Shown: one piece after another, positions 9,603-18,003 of the stretch
How positions within the stretch are numbered: the first letter of the stretch is position 1
Layout: the number at the start of each line of letters is the position of its first letter
Origin: an uncultured Burkholderiales bacterium
Lineage (GTDB): Bacteria; Pseudomonadota; Gammaproteobacteria; Burkholderiales; Eutrophovitaceae
Direction of reading: 5' to 3'
Length of the DNA: 41,145 nt
Assembly (NCBI GenBank): GCA_951812315.1
Contig: CATOSA010000062.1
Span: forward strand, 1 to 41,145
Notes under the pieces: model-generated
The model's database searches: none
Told to the model about the DNA's origin: nothing
Seen by the model: the letters and a program-made list of their open reading frames with translations, nothing else
Made by a program: the position numbers and the translations under genes

Positions 9603-11080
9603 GCCTGATCAACCAGTTGCTCCAGGACCTCGACAAGCGGCGCACGCGACCGAGCGAAGCGGCTCAGCTTCCCGATGGCATCCGGGCAACGGCGGTCCCG
9701 GTACGCAAGCGTATACCGAGACCGGCTGTGTGGCTGCTTGCACTGCTAGGGTGCGCGGTCGTTGCTGCCGGCTACCTGTGGCTTTGGCAATCGCATTCCA
9801 AAGGCGTATCGGATACCGATGGCCTGCTGGCTGCGGTGCGGAACGAACCGACCATACCTGACAACAACCCTGTATTACCGGCAATGTCGCAGGCGCAAGT
9901 CGAGGCATCCTTGATGGCCCCGGTCTTCCAGTTGTCCAGCAAGCTGGCGTCGCCTCCCGAGATTTCGCACGCCGCGCTCAGAGTAGATTCATCGGACGTG
10001 GCTCCACGCAAGAAGAGCAAGGCGAGCAAGACGCGAAATCGCGCAGCGCCACCACGCGACCGGTCCGGTTCAAAACGAACCGCTGCCACTGCCTCGCCGT
10101 CGAAAACGGGACCACGAAGCAAAACTGATGATTCCAAGAGTGATCAAACACTCGTAACGGCACGCGCGGTCACTACGTCTTCACCGAAACAAGAACCACC
10201 AAACAAAGCTGAACCTGCCAAGGAAGACCAGGCACTCGTAACGGCAAATACCGCCAAAGAGTCGTCGCCGGAACTGAAATCGCGAACCGAACCTGATCGT
10301 GCAAAGAAAGAACAAGCACTAGTCGTAGCGAAGGCGGCCGCGACGCCGGCTGATAATGCAATGCCGAAGTCGCCCTCGCCGCGTATAGTCAAGGCGAAAA
10401 AGCGGCCCGTTGATCTTCGAACAGAGGAACTCGAGGAAGTTGAAATATCTGCTGACGCGCCTGCGTCGCCCATCGCAAGAAAGACACGCGAACTGACGAC
10501 GTACGAACGCGCCGAGATTGCATTTCGCAAGGGCGTCGCGAATTTGCGGCAAGGCCGGCTCACGGATGCTGAAGCGTTTTTCCGATTGGCGAATGAGGTA
10601 GATCGGTCTCATATCGCTGCCAGGCAGGCGCTTATCGGTATCTTGATCGAGGAAGGTCGCAACGCCGACGCCGAACAAGTGCTGATTGAATCGCTGGATA
10701 TCAATCCACGGCAACCGCGTGAAGCAATGGTTCTGGCGCGACTACAGGTCGAACGCGCAGATCTGGAGGCGGCCATACGCACGCTCGAGAGTGTAAGTGC
10801 TTACGCCGGTTCTGACGCTGGCTACTACTCCTTCCTGGCCGCCGTGTTTCAGCGAGCGTCAAGGCACGAAGACGCTGTGAAGCAGTATCGGAATGCGTTG
10901 GCGCTCATGCCGCGAAATGCGATCTGGTTGATGGGGATGGGGATTAGTTTTCGCGCATTGGGCGACAGCGAACGAGCGATGGATGCGTTCAAGCGCGCCG
11001 CGACTACCGGCACGCTAAGTGCCGAATTGCAGGCCTACGTGGTACGGCAATATACCGAGTTGCACGTCGCTGCAAGATAA
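9599..11080 (+). CDS. mshN: MshN, TPR protein of the MSHA pilus
   Basis: The start ATG at 9599 overlaps the mshM stop (ATGA) and gives the hallmark N-terminus MSLINQLLQDLDKRR. The protein has 493 residues: a short cytoplasmic segment, one transmembrane helix (about 39-60, AVWLLALLGCAVVAAGYLW), a long Ser/Lys/Pro-rich linker (about 130-300) containing imperfect 28-residue repeats, and a C-terminal TPR solenoid (about 305-485: RKGVANLRQGRLTDAEAFF and later helices). MshN is an inner-membrane protein needed for MSHA assembly in family members. It is the last gene of the module here. mshE and mshG, which usually follow mshN, are absent, and the next gene is comF on the opposite strand. Confidence 0.85.
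   Translation: MSLINQLLQDLDKRRTRPSEAAQLPDGIRATAVPVRKRIPRPAVWLLALLGCAVVAAGYLWLWQSHSKGVSDTDGLLAAVRNEPTIPDNNPVLPAMSQAQVEASLMAPVFQLSSKLASPPEISHAALRVDSSDVAPRKKSKASKTRNRAAPPRDRSGSKRTAATASPSKTGPRSKTDDSKSDQTLVTARAVTTSSPKQEPPNKAEPAKEDQALVTANTAKESSPELKSRTEPDRAKKEQALVVAKAAATPADNAMPKSPSPRIVKAKKRPVDLRTEELEEVEISADAPASPIARKTRELTTYERAEIAFRKGVANLRQGRLTDAEAFFRLANEVDRSHIAARQALIGILIEEGRNADAEQVLIESLDINPRQPREAMVLARLQVERADLEAAIRTLESVSAYAGSDAGYYSFLAAVFQRASRHEDAVKQYRNALALMPRNAIWLMGMGISFRALGDSERAMDAFKRAATTGTLSAELQAYVVRQYTELHVAAR
10136..10345 (+). repeat. 84-bp imperfect tandem repeats in the mshN linker
   Basis: Two complete units (10136-10219 and 10220-10303) and a partial third (from 10304) encode 28-residue repeats. 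They begin KSDQTLVTARA, KEDQALVTANT and KKEQALVVAKA. The repeats lie in the low-complexity linker between the transmembrane helix and the TPR domain. They suggest linker length change by tandem duplication. Confidence 0.75.
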
Positions 11081-11163
11081 CGAATTGCACTGACTTGCAT
11101 GATTTGGCAGTCGGCCGCGAAACCTGTCGATTGGCGAGCTGAATCCTTTTTGAAGCGTGCTGA

Positions 11164-11889
11164 TTAGCGGCGCGGGGGTGTGCGCGCTACGATCCATCCC
11201 GTCACTGACTTCGCGCCTGCACGTTTGAGAACAGTAGCGAGTTCGTTCAACGTCGCGCCACTCGTCAGCACGTCGTCGATTACCGCGATCGTCTTGCCGG
11301 CGACGTCGGCATTGACTGCAAACACGCCGCGAACATTCCTTGCTCTTTGGCGCCATGGCAATGAAGACTGCGGTGAGCCGGCCGAGTTTCTGCGTGCGAT
11401 TGAGTGCGTTGGCCGAATTCCGAATTCAGCGCAGGCATAGCGCGCGATTTCTGTCGCCTGGTTGAACCCGCGTTCTCTCATGCGAGCCGGCGCGATCGGC
11501 ATCGGTAGAACGACATCGGGGTAGGGTTCGCGTTCGAGAATACGGGCGAGCACATATGCCAACGCCCGCGCCGCAGAGAGATTTCGCGAATACTTCAATC
11601 CGCCGATCAGATAGTCGACGGGTGAAACATAATCGAGCGCGGCAATCGCATAGTCATAACTCGGGCGATGCTGAATGCAACGCCCGCATAATGTAGTGGT
11701 TTGCGCCACCTTTGGAATTGGCATCGGCACTGGCGATGCACAGATCGAGCAGCGATCGCCGTCAGCGGACGGAAGCGCGCCCAGACATGCGGGACACAGC
11801 CCCGAGTCACCTGCGGTTTGGCTGCACAAAATGCAGGCAGGGGACATCAGCGGGCGAATCCATCTGCTTATAGTGCTGGAAGCATCCAT
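11164..11889 (-). CDS. comF: ComF family phosphoribosyltransferase-like protein
   Basis: ComF-family protein, 241 residues with the start at 11889 (MDASSTISRW); longer in-frame starts up to 12051 would run into the bioB leader and lengthen it unusually. The N-terminus carries the family zinc-binding cysteines (CILC, CPAC, CSIC and CGRC spread over about residues 18-80). The C-terminus has the type I phosphoribosyltransferase signature IAVIDDVLTSGATL. ComF proteins act in DNA uptake during competence in some bacteria, while in many Gammaproteobacteria the homologue sits beside the bio genes with an unclear role. It is divergent from bioB with about 139 bp between, and convergent with mshN. Confidence 0.88.
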   Translation of the reverse strand: MDASSTISRWIRPLMSPACILCSQTAGDSGLCPACLGALPSADGDRCSICASPVPMPIPKVAQTTTLCGRCIQHRPSYDYAIAALDYVSPVDYLIGGLKYSRNLSAARALAYVLARILEREPYPDVVLPMPIAPARMRERGFNQATEIARYACAEFGIRPTHSIARRNSAGSPQSSLPWRQRARNVRGVFAVNADVAGKTIAVIDDVLTSGATLNELATVLKRAGAKSVTGWIVARTPPRR

Positions 11890-11985
11890 GGGATCATTCT
11901 GAGTCCGGCAGGGTGCCAGGTCCACCAGACTCCCGCCGGGGGCAAAAAAATTCGAGCTGCACGTAAACGCGCAAACTTTGGCACA

Positions 11986-11991
11986 TATAAT
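11986..11991 (+). promoter_or_regulatory. possible bioB -10 element
   Basis: A perfect TATAAT lies 37 bp upstream of the bioB start in the comF-bioB divergent gap. No convincing -35 box is found at 16-18 bp spacing, so the assignment is tentative. I see no complete BirA-type operator palindrome. Confidence 0.35.
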
Positions 11992-12028
11992 CAGGCCTGA
12001 CGAGATCAAGCCGAATATTGGAGTAATG

Positions 12029-13051
12029 ATGACTGATGCAGGGGGCAGCATTCACGAAGTCGCGGATGCCGGAGAGCAGGCGGGACATGATCGAAGCGAA
12101 TTCTGGACGCTTGATTCGGTGATGGCGTTGTTCGATTCATCGTTCGCCGATCTTTTGTACAGGGCACAGCAAGTACATCGGAAACATTTCGATGCCAATA
12201 GTGTGCAGTTGTCGACCTTGCTTTCGGTCAAAACGGGTGGTTGCCCGGAGGATTGCGCCTACTGTCCGCAGGCAGCGCGTTTTCAGACCGGCGTTGAGAA
12301 CGAACAGTTGATGAGCACCGAGGAGGTGGTTTCGATGGCGCGTGCTGCGAAGGAGCGCGGCGCTACGCGATTTTGCATGGGTGCGGCCTGGCGTAGTCCA
12401 AAACAACGTGATCTCGAGAAAGTGTCAGAGATGGTGCGCGCGGTGAAATCACTCGGACTGGAGACTTGCGCCACTCTCGGCATGCTACAAGACGGCCAGG
12501 CGGGACAGCTCAAGACAGCCGGACTCGATTATTACAACCACAATATCGATACCGGCGCCGATTACTATGGTGAAATCATTTCCACGCGCACCCAGCAGGA
12601 TCGCTACGATACGCTTGCAAGCGTTCGTGAGGCCGGAATTCATGTTTGCTGTGGCGGCATTGTAGGTATGGGCGAGTCGCGGTCAACACGCGCGGAATTG
12701 ATCACCAGCCTGGCGAATATGGATCCTTACCCGGAGAGCGTGCCTATCAATAATCTTGTGCAGGTCGAAGGTACGCCCTTGCACGGGACCGACAACATTG
12801 ACCCGTTTGAGTTCGTGCGGACGATTGCGTGTGCGCGCATTACCATGCCGCGCGCGATGGTTCGACTGTCGGCGGGCCGTGAGCAAATGTCCGATGAGAT
12901 TCATGCGCTTTGCTTTCTTGCCGGCGCGAACTCGATCTTCTATGGCGACAAGTTGCTTACTACGGGCAATCCGCAGGCAGAGTCGGACCGGCAGTTGTTC
13001 AATCGCCTGGGTCTGGTACCGATGGCTGCGGAAGATCTGCGCAACGACTGA
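12029..13051 (+). CDS. bioB: biotin synthase
   Basis: Radical-SAM enzyme that inserts sulfur into dethiobiotin, the last step of biotin synthesis. The cluster motif [12 protein letters not shown] gives Cys72, Cys76 and Cys79 for the 4Fe-4S/SAM cluster. Other family motifs include YYNHNIDT and GGIVGMGE, and the C-terminal TGNP segment is present. The start is either ATG 12026 or 12029. I prefer 12029 because GGAG at 12020-12023 is then about 5 bp upstream, giving 340 residues. An upstream in-frame start at 11978 overlaps the TATAAT region and is unlikely. BioC follows after a 284-bp gap. Confidence 0.95.
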   Translation: MTDAGGSIHEVADAGEQAGHDRSEFWTLDSVMALFDSSFADLLYRAQQVHRKHFDANSVQLSTLLSVKTGGCPEDCAYCPQAARFQTGVENEQLMSTEEVVSMARAAKERGATRFCMGAAWRSPKQRDLEKVSEMVRAVKSLGLETCATLGMLQDGQAGQLKTAGLDYYNHNIDTGADYYGEIISTRTQQDRYDTLASVREAGIHVCCGGIVGMGESRSTRAELITSLANMDPYPESVPINNLVQVEGTPLHGTDNIDPFEFVRTIACARITMPRAMVRLSAGREQMSDEIHALCFLAGANSIFYGDKLLTTGNPQAESDRQLFNRLGLVPMAAEDLRND

Positions 13052-13335
13052 ACCGGTTGGGGCACCGGCCTGCCAGTGAAGTCCTTCCCGGATTGCCCGG
13101 CGTCATCGGTACTGTCGAAATTGGTACTGTCGAAATTGGCGAAGGCGTCTGTACATCGTGCCGGTGTATGAGCCGATGCGTGAGTGGTGCGCACGATATG
13201 CAAGCGACGACACATGTGTGATACGGGTCCTGTCGTACAAGATGCCGCACCAGGTTCTCTATGCTCTTGCACCCAAAGAAACGATCGCGCGTTCTCCTTA
13301 TGCTACCGGTCACAACTGGGTCGAGTAGTTACCAG
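13052..13335 (+). other. bioB-bioC gap with a 15-bp tandem duplication
   Basis: This 284-bp gap holds no recognisable gene. In related gene clusters bioF and bioH often lie between bioB and bioC, but I find no remnant of either in any frame. A 15-bp unit occurs twice in tandem at 13109-13123 and 13124-13138 (GGTACTGTCGAAATT). Confidence 0.5.
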
Positions 13336-14196
13336 ATGATTGAAAACGCATTCGACAGGCGCAGGCTTCGCCTTGCATTTGATCGGGCGGCGCCCGGATT
13401 CGATTCTGTCGCGACGTTACATCGGGAAATTGCCGGACGCATGCTCGATCGTCTCTCGATTATCAGGTTGAACGCGACAACCATACTTGATGCGGGTAGC
13501 GGCACAGGCTATGCGACGAATCTCTTGCGCAAGCGATTTGCGCGCGCTCTTGTAATTGACCTGGATCAATCAGAGAGTATGTTGCGGCAACTTCGCAATC
13601 GCCGCCGCAGTTTCCTAAACTGGCTGCGTCTGCCGCGTTCTACTGTTTGTGCAGATTTTCAGCGTATGCCATTGGCGTCGGCCAGTGTCGATTTAATCTG
13701 GTCAAATCTCGCGCTGCATTGGGCGGAGGAGATTCCGGCTGTTTTTGCGGAGGCGTACCGGGTATTGCGCCCGGGCGGATTATTGATGTTCTCGATGTTC
13801 GGTCCAGATACCCTCAAAGAGCTGGATCGTACGGCGGGCGAAGAAGGTTTTCGGGTGAATCGGTTTGTCGATATGCACGATGTCGGCGACATGCTGGTGC
13901 ATTCAGCGTACGGTGATCCGGTGTTGGATATGGAATACCTGACGTTAACCTATACGGACGTCGCCGCGCTGTTGCGTGACCTCAAGGCCCAAGGCTCGAT
14001 ATGCACGCAAGGACTTGCGCGCAAAGGCCTGGGAGCACGAAGTACGTACGCGCGCGTTGTTGCAGGTTACGAACAATTGCGCGGCGCCGACGGACGTCTG
14101 CCGGCGACATTTGAAGTCATATATGGGCACGCCTGGAAGCCCGCGCCGCGCGTGTCGCCGACGGGTAGACCGGTCATTGGTATCCGCGCGACCTGA
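13336..14196 (+). CDS. bioC: malonyl-[ACP] O-methyltransferase BioC
   Basis: SAM-dependent methyltransferase that methylates malonyl-ACP to start pimelate synthesis for biotin. I chose the ATG at 13336 because the family begins close to the RRRLRLAFDRAAPGFDSVATL motif; this gives 286 residues, the usual size. Motif I is ILDAGSGTGYAT (about 56-67). The PLASASVDLIWSNLALHW segment and the VLRPGGLLMFSMFGPDTLKEL segment are strongly BioC-like. A start at 13261 is open but unneeded. The presence of bioB and bioC fits pimelate-ACP production from malonyl-ACP, with bioF, bioA, bioD and a carboxylesterase encoded elsewhere. Confidence 0.9.
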   Translation: MIENAFDRRRLRLAFDRAAPGFDSVATLHREIAGRMLDRLSIIRLNATTILDAGSGTGYATNLLRKRFARALVIDLDQSESMLRQLRNRRRSFLNWLRLPRSTVCADFQRMPLASASVDLIWSNLALHWAEEIPAVFAEAYRVLRPGGLLMFSMFGPDTLKELDRTAGEEGFRVNRFVDMHDVGDMLVHSAYGDPVLDMEYLTLTYTDVAALLRDLKAQGSICTQGLARKGLGARSTYARVVAGYEQLRGADGRLPATFEVIYGHAWKPAPRVSPTGRPVIGIRAT

Positions 14197-14973
14197 GTTC
14201 GATTATGGATTCTACGGCCCTGTCGGGTCGTGGAATCTGCAAACGGCATGAATCTGAGAGCGCCGCCCGGCATCGATTGAGCCGGGAGTCTGTTCAGTTG
14301 TCGACCTTTTCCTACTGATTTTGTGGCTGTTTCTTGCCTCGACGCAGTTTGGCGTGGTACATTCGCCGCCGCATGAAATGTCGCGTTCGAGCAATGGATT
14401 CAAGCGATATTTCGAAGCCGAGCTGATAACAATATGCCTGGCTCGCTAGCTACATCGCATTTTCCCTCAGGACAATTACAAGCCAGCCGTATGATCTGTT
14501 GACTGTTGCCGCCTCGCCGGCTTCGCTCGTGATGCGACAAGCGGGCACGTTGTTGAGACTGGGGATAGTCTTTGAGGCCGAAACTGTCAGTGCGTCGTGA
14601 GTTTGTGGCGCGCTTTCCGGCAGCCAACAATAGTTCAGCGGTTACGCCGTTTGAGAAGCAGAGTGCCGGGTTAGAGTAAATTTGGACGTGCCTACACATG
14701 TTTTATCGACGCGTTGCTGCCGTAAATAGGAATGGGCGGGGCGCGAGGAGCGCATTTTTGGTCATTCCAGATCAGAGACGAGCAACAAGGTATGCCGTGT
14801 TACCTGGCCTGATCCCGGAGAAGGGAATATTTTCCGGGAAGGGTGGCTTTGCGGCGTGCATTTGCGCATTGCCGATGTTGCGACCGTCGCATGCTGTTCG
14901 GTGCAACAACGGTGACTGGCAAGTCGATCAAATGCCGGTTGGTTGGCCTCGGTAGAGCGCGGTTGAGGAACGG
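14197..14973 (+). other. 777-bp gap between bioC and the oxidase operon
   Basis: No convincing gene is seen. Short open frames here show no family resemblance. The region contains one good hairpin: TCCCGGA at 14813-14819 pairs with TCCGGGA at 14833-14839 and extends inward by about three weaker pairs, with no T-run after it. It presumably contains the promoter of the downstream operon, but I cannot place one with confidence. The size could also reflect lost genes. Confidence 0.45.
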
Positions 14974-15843
14974 ATGAGGTTGGCTGTCGCTTTGGGGCTG
15001 TCGTGCCTGTGTGCTGCTACGCTTTGTTCCGGCAGGGCCTTGGCCGAGTTGCAGTGGAATCTGATGCCGGCCACTACATCGATGGCGCGTCCGCTATACG
15101 ATCTTCATTTTGTGGTGATGATCATCATCAGCGTAATTTTTGTTGGTGTGTTCGGATTCATGCTCTATGCGATTCTCAGGCATCGCAAATCGCTCGGACA
15201 TGAAGCCGAGCATTTTCACGAGACTACGACCGTCGAGATCATGTGGACCATCGTTCCATTGTTGATCATCATTGGCATGGCGTGGCCGGCGACGCGAACA
15301 TTGCTGGAAATTCGTGACGCCCCGATTGCCGATATCACGATCAAGCTAACCAGGTATCAAATGAAGTGGGGATACGAGTATCTCGACGATGACGTCAACT
15401 TCTATAGCACGCTCGCCGCGCCGCGCGCGAATATTGACGACGCGCCGGAATCCGGCGACCGCTCGTTGCCTGAAGTCGATCAGCCCATGGTCATTCCGGT
15501 TGGCAGGAAAGTGCACGTATTGGTCACCTCGAGCGACGCGAGTTCAGCATCTGCTCTGGAGTTCGGAAGGGAGCAGGATGCAGTCTCGGGCGTTGTTCGT
15601 GATGCCTGGTTTCGCGTGGATACGATTGGCACGTATCGAGTCCGATGCGCACAGTCATGCGGCAGCGACGATGACTTTACGTCCATCCTGGTCAAGGTTG
15701 TCAGTGGTGACGAATACGACGACTGGCTGGCACTTCAGAAAGCATCGCCCGGTGCTGGCTTCCTTGATCAGATCAGAGCACATCCGGGTGGAGGGCCAGG
15801 TGCGATTGGCGCGCTGGATGGCGACAAGTACGCGCATGGTTGA
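14974..15843 (+). CDS. cytochrome c oxidase subunit II homologue lacking CuA ligands
   Basis: The 289-residue protein is a clear cox subunit II by architecture. It has a signal peptide (1-24), the WNLMPATTSMARPLYDLH start of the family, two transmembrane helices (about 44-67 and 88-108, with HETTTVEIMWTIVPLLI), and a cupredoxin domain. The electron-transfer residues are missing, however. The family YQWKW motif reads YQMKW (the cytochrome c entry Trp is Met130). The DVIHSW segment with the first CuA His is replaced by Ser/Ala residues near 189-194. In the C-A-E-L-C-G-K-D-H-G-F-M loop the two Cys remain (225, 229), Glu is Gln227, His is Asp233 and Met is Thr236. GAGG precedes the ATG by about 5 bp. 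Inference: it cannot hold a normal CuA centre. It may be a repurposed or decaying subunit. Confidence 0.85.
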   Translation: MRLAVALGLSCLCAATLCSGRALAELQWNLMPATTSMARPLYDLHFVVMIIISVIFVGVFGFMLYAILRHRKSLGHEAEHFHETTTVEIMWTIVPLLIIIGMAWPATRTLLEIRDAPIADITIKLTRYQMKWGYEYLDDDVNFYSTLAAPRANIDDAPESGDRSLPEVDQPMVIPVGRKVHVLVTSSDASSASALEFGREQDAVSGVVRDAWFRVDTIGTYRVRCAQSCGSDDDFTSILVKVVSGDEYDDWLALQKASPGAGFLDQIRAHPGGGPGAIGALDGDKYAHG

Positions 15844-15994
15844 TCGGACACGCAATGCAACGCTGACGCGCGCACCATTCGCGTTTCGTTTCGGGCGGGA
15901 ATTCGCGTATTGCAAAACAGCGTTGCAGGACGCATCGCCGGCACCGGTGAAGCGTCCGGAACTGGAATCAGCATTGAGGGACCGACATAAATGA
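15836..15994 (+). CDS. 52-residue ORF between the subunit II gene and ctaA
   Basis: A short frame that overlaps the end of the subunit II gene (ATG at 15836, eight bases before that stop ends) and whose TGA overlaps the ctaA ATG (ATGA). The predicted product is basic and soluble, starting MVDRTRNATLTRAPFAFRF and ending with a Pro/Glu/Arg-rich tail. I recognise no family. Its position corresponds to where coxA, ctaG, coxC and SURF1-type genes lie in standard operons. It could be a real coupled small protein, the tail of a deleted gene, or chance. Confidence 0.35.
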   Translation: MVDRTRNATLTRAPFAFRFGREFAYCKTALQDASPAPVKRPELESALRDRHK

Positions 15995-17097
15995 ATGATC
16001 CGATTTGGCAATTTTCGCTACAGGCGACTCACGCGCTGGTTTGGGGCGGAACGCTGCTCATCGCCATGCTGCTTTGTGTGCGCGTTGTCAAACTGAGTAC
16101 GGTAATTTACGCGACAACAGTTTTGACCTTGGTGCTGGTGACATTTGGCGCATATGTGCGTCTGACCGATGCAGGGCTTGGATGCCCTGACTGGCCGGGC
16201 TGCTATGGCAAGCTTTCACCGGCGCATGCCGAACAAGAAATATCGGATGTATACGAAGAGGCACCGGCTGGCCCGGTGTCGGAACCAAAGGCGTGGCGCG
16301 AGATGCTGCATCGGTACCTCGCTTCGTTGGTCGGCGCGATGATGGTGGCAATCGTCATTCAGGTTTTTATGAAGCGGCGGCGAGACGACCTTGATGTACC
16401 CGACCCTTCCCGGGCAATCGGCTTGCCGCTCGCTTTGCTTGGCGTCATCATTTTTCAGGGACTGCTCGGCAAGTGGACGGTGACGTTGTTGCTCAAGCCA
16501 GCGGTGGTCACAATGCACCTGATCGGCGGCATGCTGATACTGGCCATGTTGACCTGGCTCAGTGCTCGATTTCGCCGCTTTCCGGCCGCGGGCAGGCCGG
16601 CGGAAGCGCGACTCCTGCGTCCGTGGGCAATCCTGGGACTGCTGGTGCTTGGCCTGCAGATCATTCTCGGTGGCTGGGTCAGTGCCAATTACGCGGCGCT
16701 TGCTTGTGTGGACTTTCCAATGTGCCACGCGCAATGGGTTCCCAATATGGATTTTGCAAACGGATTTCAGTTGCAGCGCGAGCTGGGAATGACGGCGGCT
16801 GGCGCGCCATTGTCAAATGAGGCGCTCAACGCCATCCACTGGTCACATCGTGCCGGCGCATTATTGGTATTCCTCTATCTTTGGGGATTGGCATATGTTG
16901 CATACAGCATGTACGGATTGCGAGGATACGGCGCGGCAATAATGGGCACACTGGTATTACAGGTCGCATTAGGCATAACCAACATCGTCGCAATGCTGCC
17001 ATTATCTGTCGCCGTTGCCCACAACGCGGGCGCAGCGCTGTTGCTGATGGCAGTCGTGATGCTAAACTTTGCGCTCAAGGAAGAGCCCGCGCGGTAA
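15991..17097 (+). CDS. ctaA: heme A synthase (COX15/CtaA family)
   Basis: Integral membrane enzyme of 368 residues that oxidises heme O to heme A. About eight transmembrane helices are visible. The conserved histidines are present in EMLHRYLAS, VVTMHLIGG, NAIHWSHRAGA and VAHNAGAAL. Two cysteine pairs occur in GCPDWPGC and CVDFPMC, as in proteobacterial CtaA. It follows the small ORF with an ATGA overlap and is directly followed by ctaB (TAA then ATG with no gap), so the pair is co-transcribed. All catalytic residues look intact, in contrast to the upstream subunit II. Confidence 0.92.
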   Translation: MNDPIWQFSLQATHALVWGGTLLIAMLLCVRVVKLSTVIYATTVLTLVLVTFGAYVRLTDAGLGCPDWPGCYGKLSPAHAEQEISDVYEEAPAGPVSEPKAWREMLHRYLASLVGAMMVAIVIQVFMKRRRDDLDVPDPSRAIGLPLALLGVIIFQGLLGKWTVTLLLKPAVVTMHLIGGMLILAMLTWLSARFRRFPAAGRPAEARLLRPWAILGLLVLGLQIILGGWVSANYAALACVDFPMCHAQWVPNMDFANGFQLQRELGMTAAGAPLSNEALNAIHWSHRAGALLVFLYLWGLAYVAYSMYGLRGYGAAIMGTLVLQVALGITNIVAMLPLSVAVAHNAGAALLLMAVVMLNFALKEEPAR

Positions 17098-18003
17098 ATG
17101 TCAGTCCTCATACAATCACCTCCAGACGTATCCCGTCTGGAACAATACCTGCAGCTTACGAAGCCACGTGTCGTGGCTTTGATCGTTTTCACTGCGGTTA
17201 TTGGAATGTTGCTCGCGACGCCCGGCCTGGTGCCATTGCGCGTCCTGCTGTTCGGGTCACTGGGGATCTGGCTGGTTGCCGGATCCGCTGCGGCGGTTAA
17301 CTGCCTGGTAGAGCAGAAGATCGACGCGATGATGGCGCGTACGCGTGCACGCCCATTACCGATGGGCACGATTTCAACGCCGGAAACATTGTTGTTCTCG
17401 GGCCTGGTAGGGGGGTTGGGATTGACGGTGCTCTATGTGCTGGTCAATCCGCTGACGATGTGGCTGACGCTTGCAACATTTGTTGGCTATGCCATTGTCT
17501 ACACAGTAATTCTCAAGCCGCTCACGCCGCAAAATATTGTTATCGGCGGTGCTTCGGGGGCAATGCCGCCAATACTCGGTTGGGCAGCGGTGACTGGCCA
17601 GGTATCACATGAAGCGCTGTTGCTGTTCCTGATTATCTTTGCCTGGACGCCGCCGCATTTCTGGGCTCTCGCGCTTTACCGGAAGAAAGAGTACGCCAAG
17701 GCGGGGGTGCCGATGTTGCCGGTGACGCACGGTGACAAGTTCACGCGCCTGCATGTTCTGCTCTACACGATTATTCTGTATGCCGTATCGCTGCTGCCGT
17801 TTGCGGTCGGTATGAGTGGATGTATTTACCTGGTGAGTGCGCTGACGCTTGGCGGCGTGTTTCTTTTCTACGCGGTCCAGATCTGCCTTCATTACAGCGA
17901 TGCGCTTGCGCGCCGCACTTTTCGCTATTCGATTGTTTACCTGTCGACGCTGTTCCTGTTCCTGCTGATTGATCATTATTTGCGTCCACTCGGTTTGTCA
18001 TGA
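17098..18003 (+). CDS. ctaB: protoheme IX farnesyltransferase (heme O synthase)
   Basis: UbiA-family prenyltransferase of 301 residues that makes heme O, the substrate of CtaA. The first Asp-rich region is represented by [19 protein letters not shown]. The second conserved region, [19 protein letters not shown] followed by GVPMLP, is intact. Seven to nine hydrophobic helices are present. It starts on the base after the ctaA stop and its stop overlaps the sco ATG (ATGA). The chain heme B to heme O to heme A is thus complete in this operon. Confidence 0.93.
   Translation: MSVLIQSPPDVSRLEQYLQLTKPRVVALIVFTAVIGMLLATPGLVPLRVLLFGSLGIWLVAGSAAAVNCLVEQKIDAMMARTRARPLPMGTISTPETLLFSGLVGGLGLTVLYVLVNPLTMWLTLATFVGYAIVYTVILKPLTPQNIVIGGASGAMPPILGWAAVTGQVSHEALLLFLIIFAWTPPHFWALALYRKKEYAKAGVPMLPVTHGDKFTRLHVLLYTIILYAVSLLPFAVGMSGCIYLVSALTLGGVFLFYAVQICLHYSDALARRTFRYSIVYLSTLFLFLLIDHYLRPLGLS

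Noticed and set aside
11978..12028. Upstream bioB start at 11978
   Set aside because: It would place the TATAAT element inside the gene and lacks a ribosome-binding site; GGAG lies just before 12026/12029.
14197..14973. Possible RNA gene or riboswitch upstream of the oxidase operon
   Set aside because: Apart from one simple hairpin I could not fold any known structured RNA or recognise a family motif.
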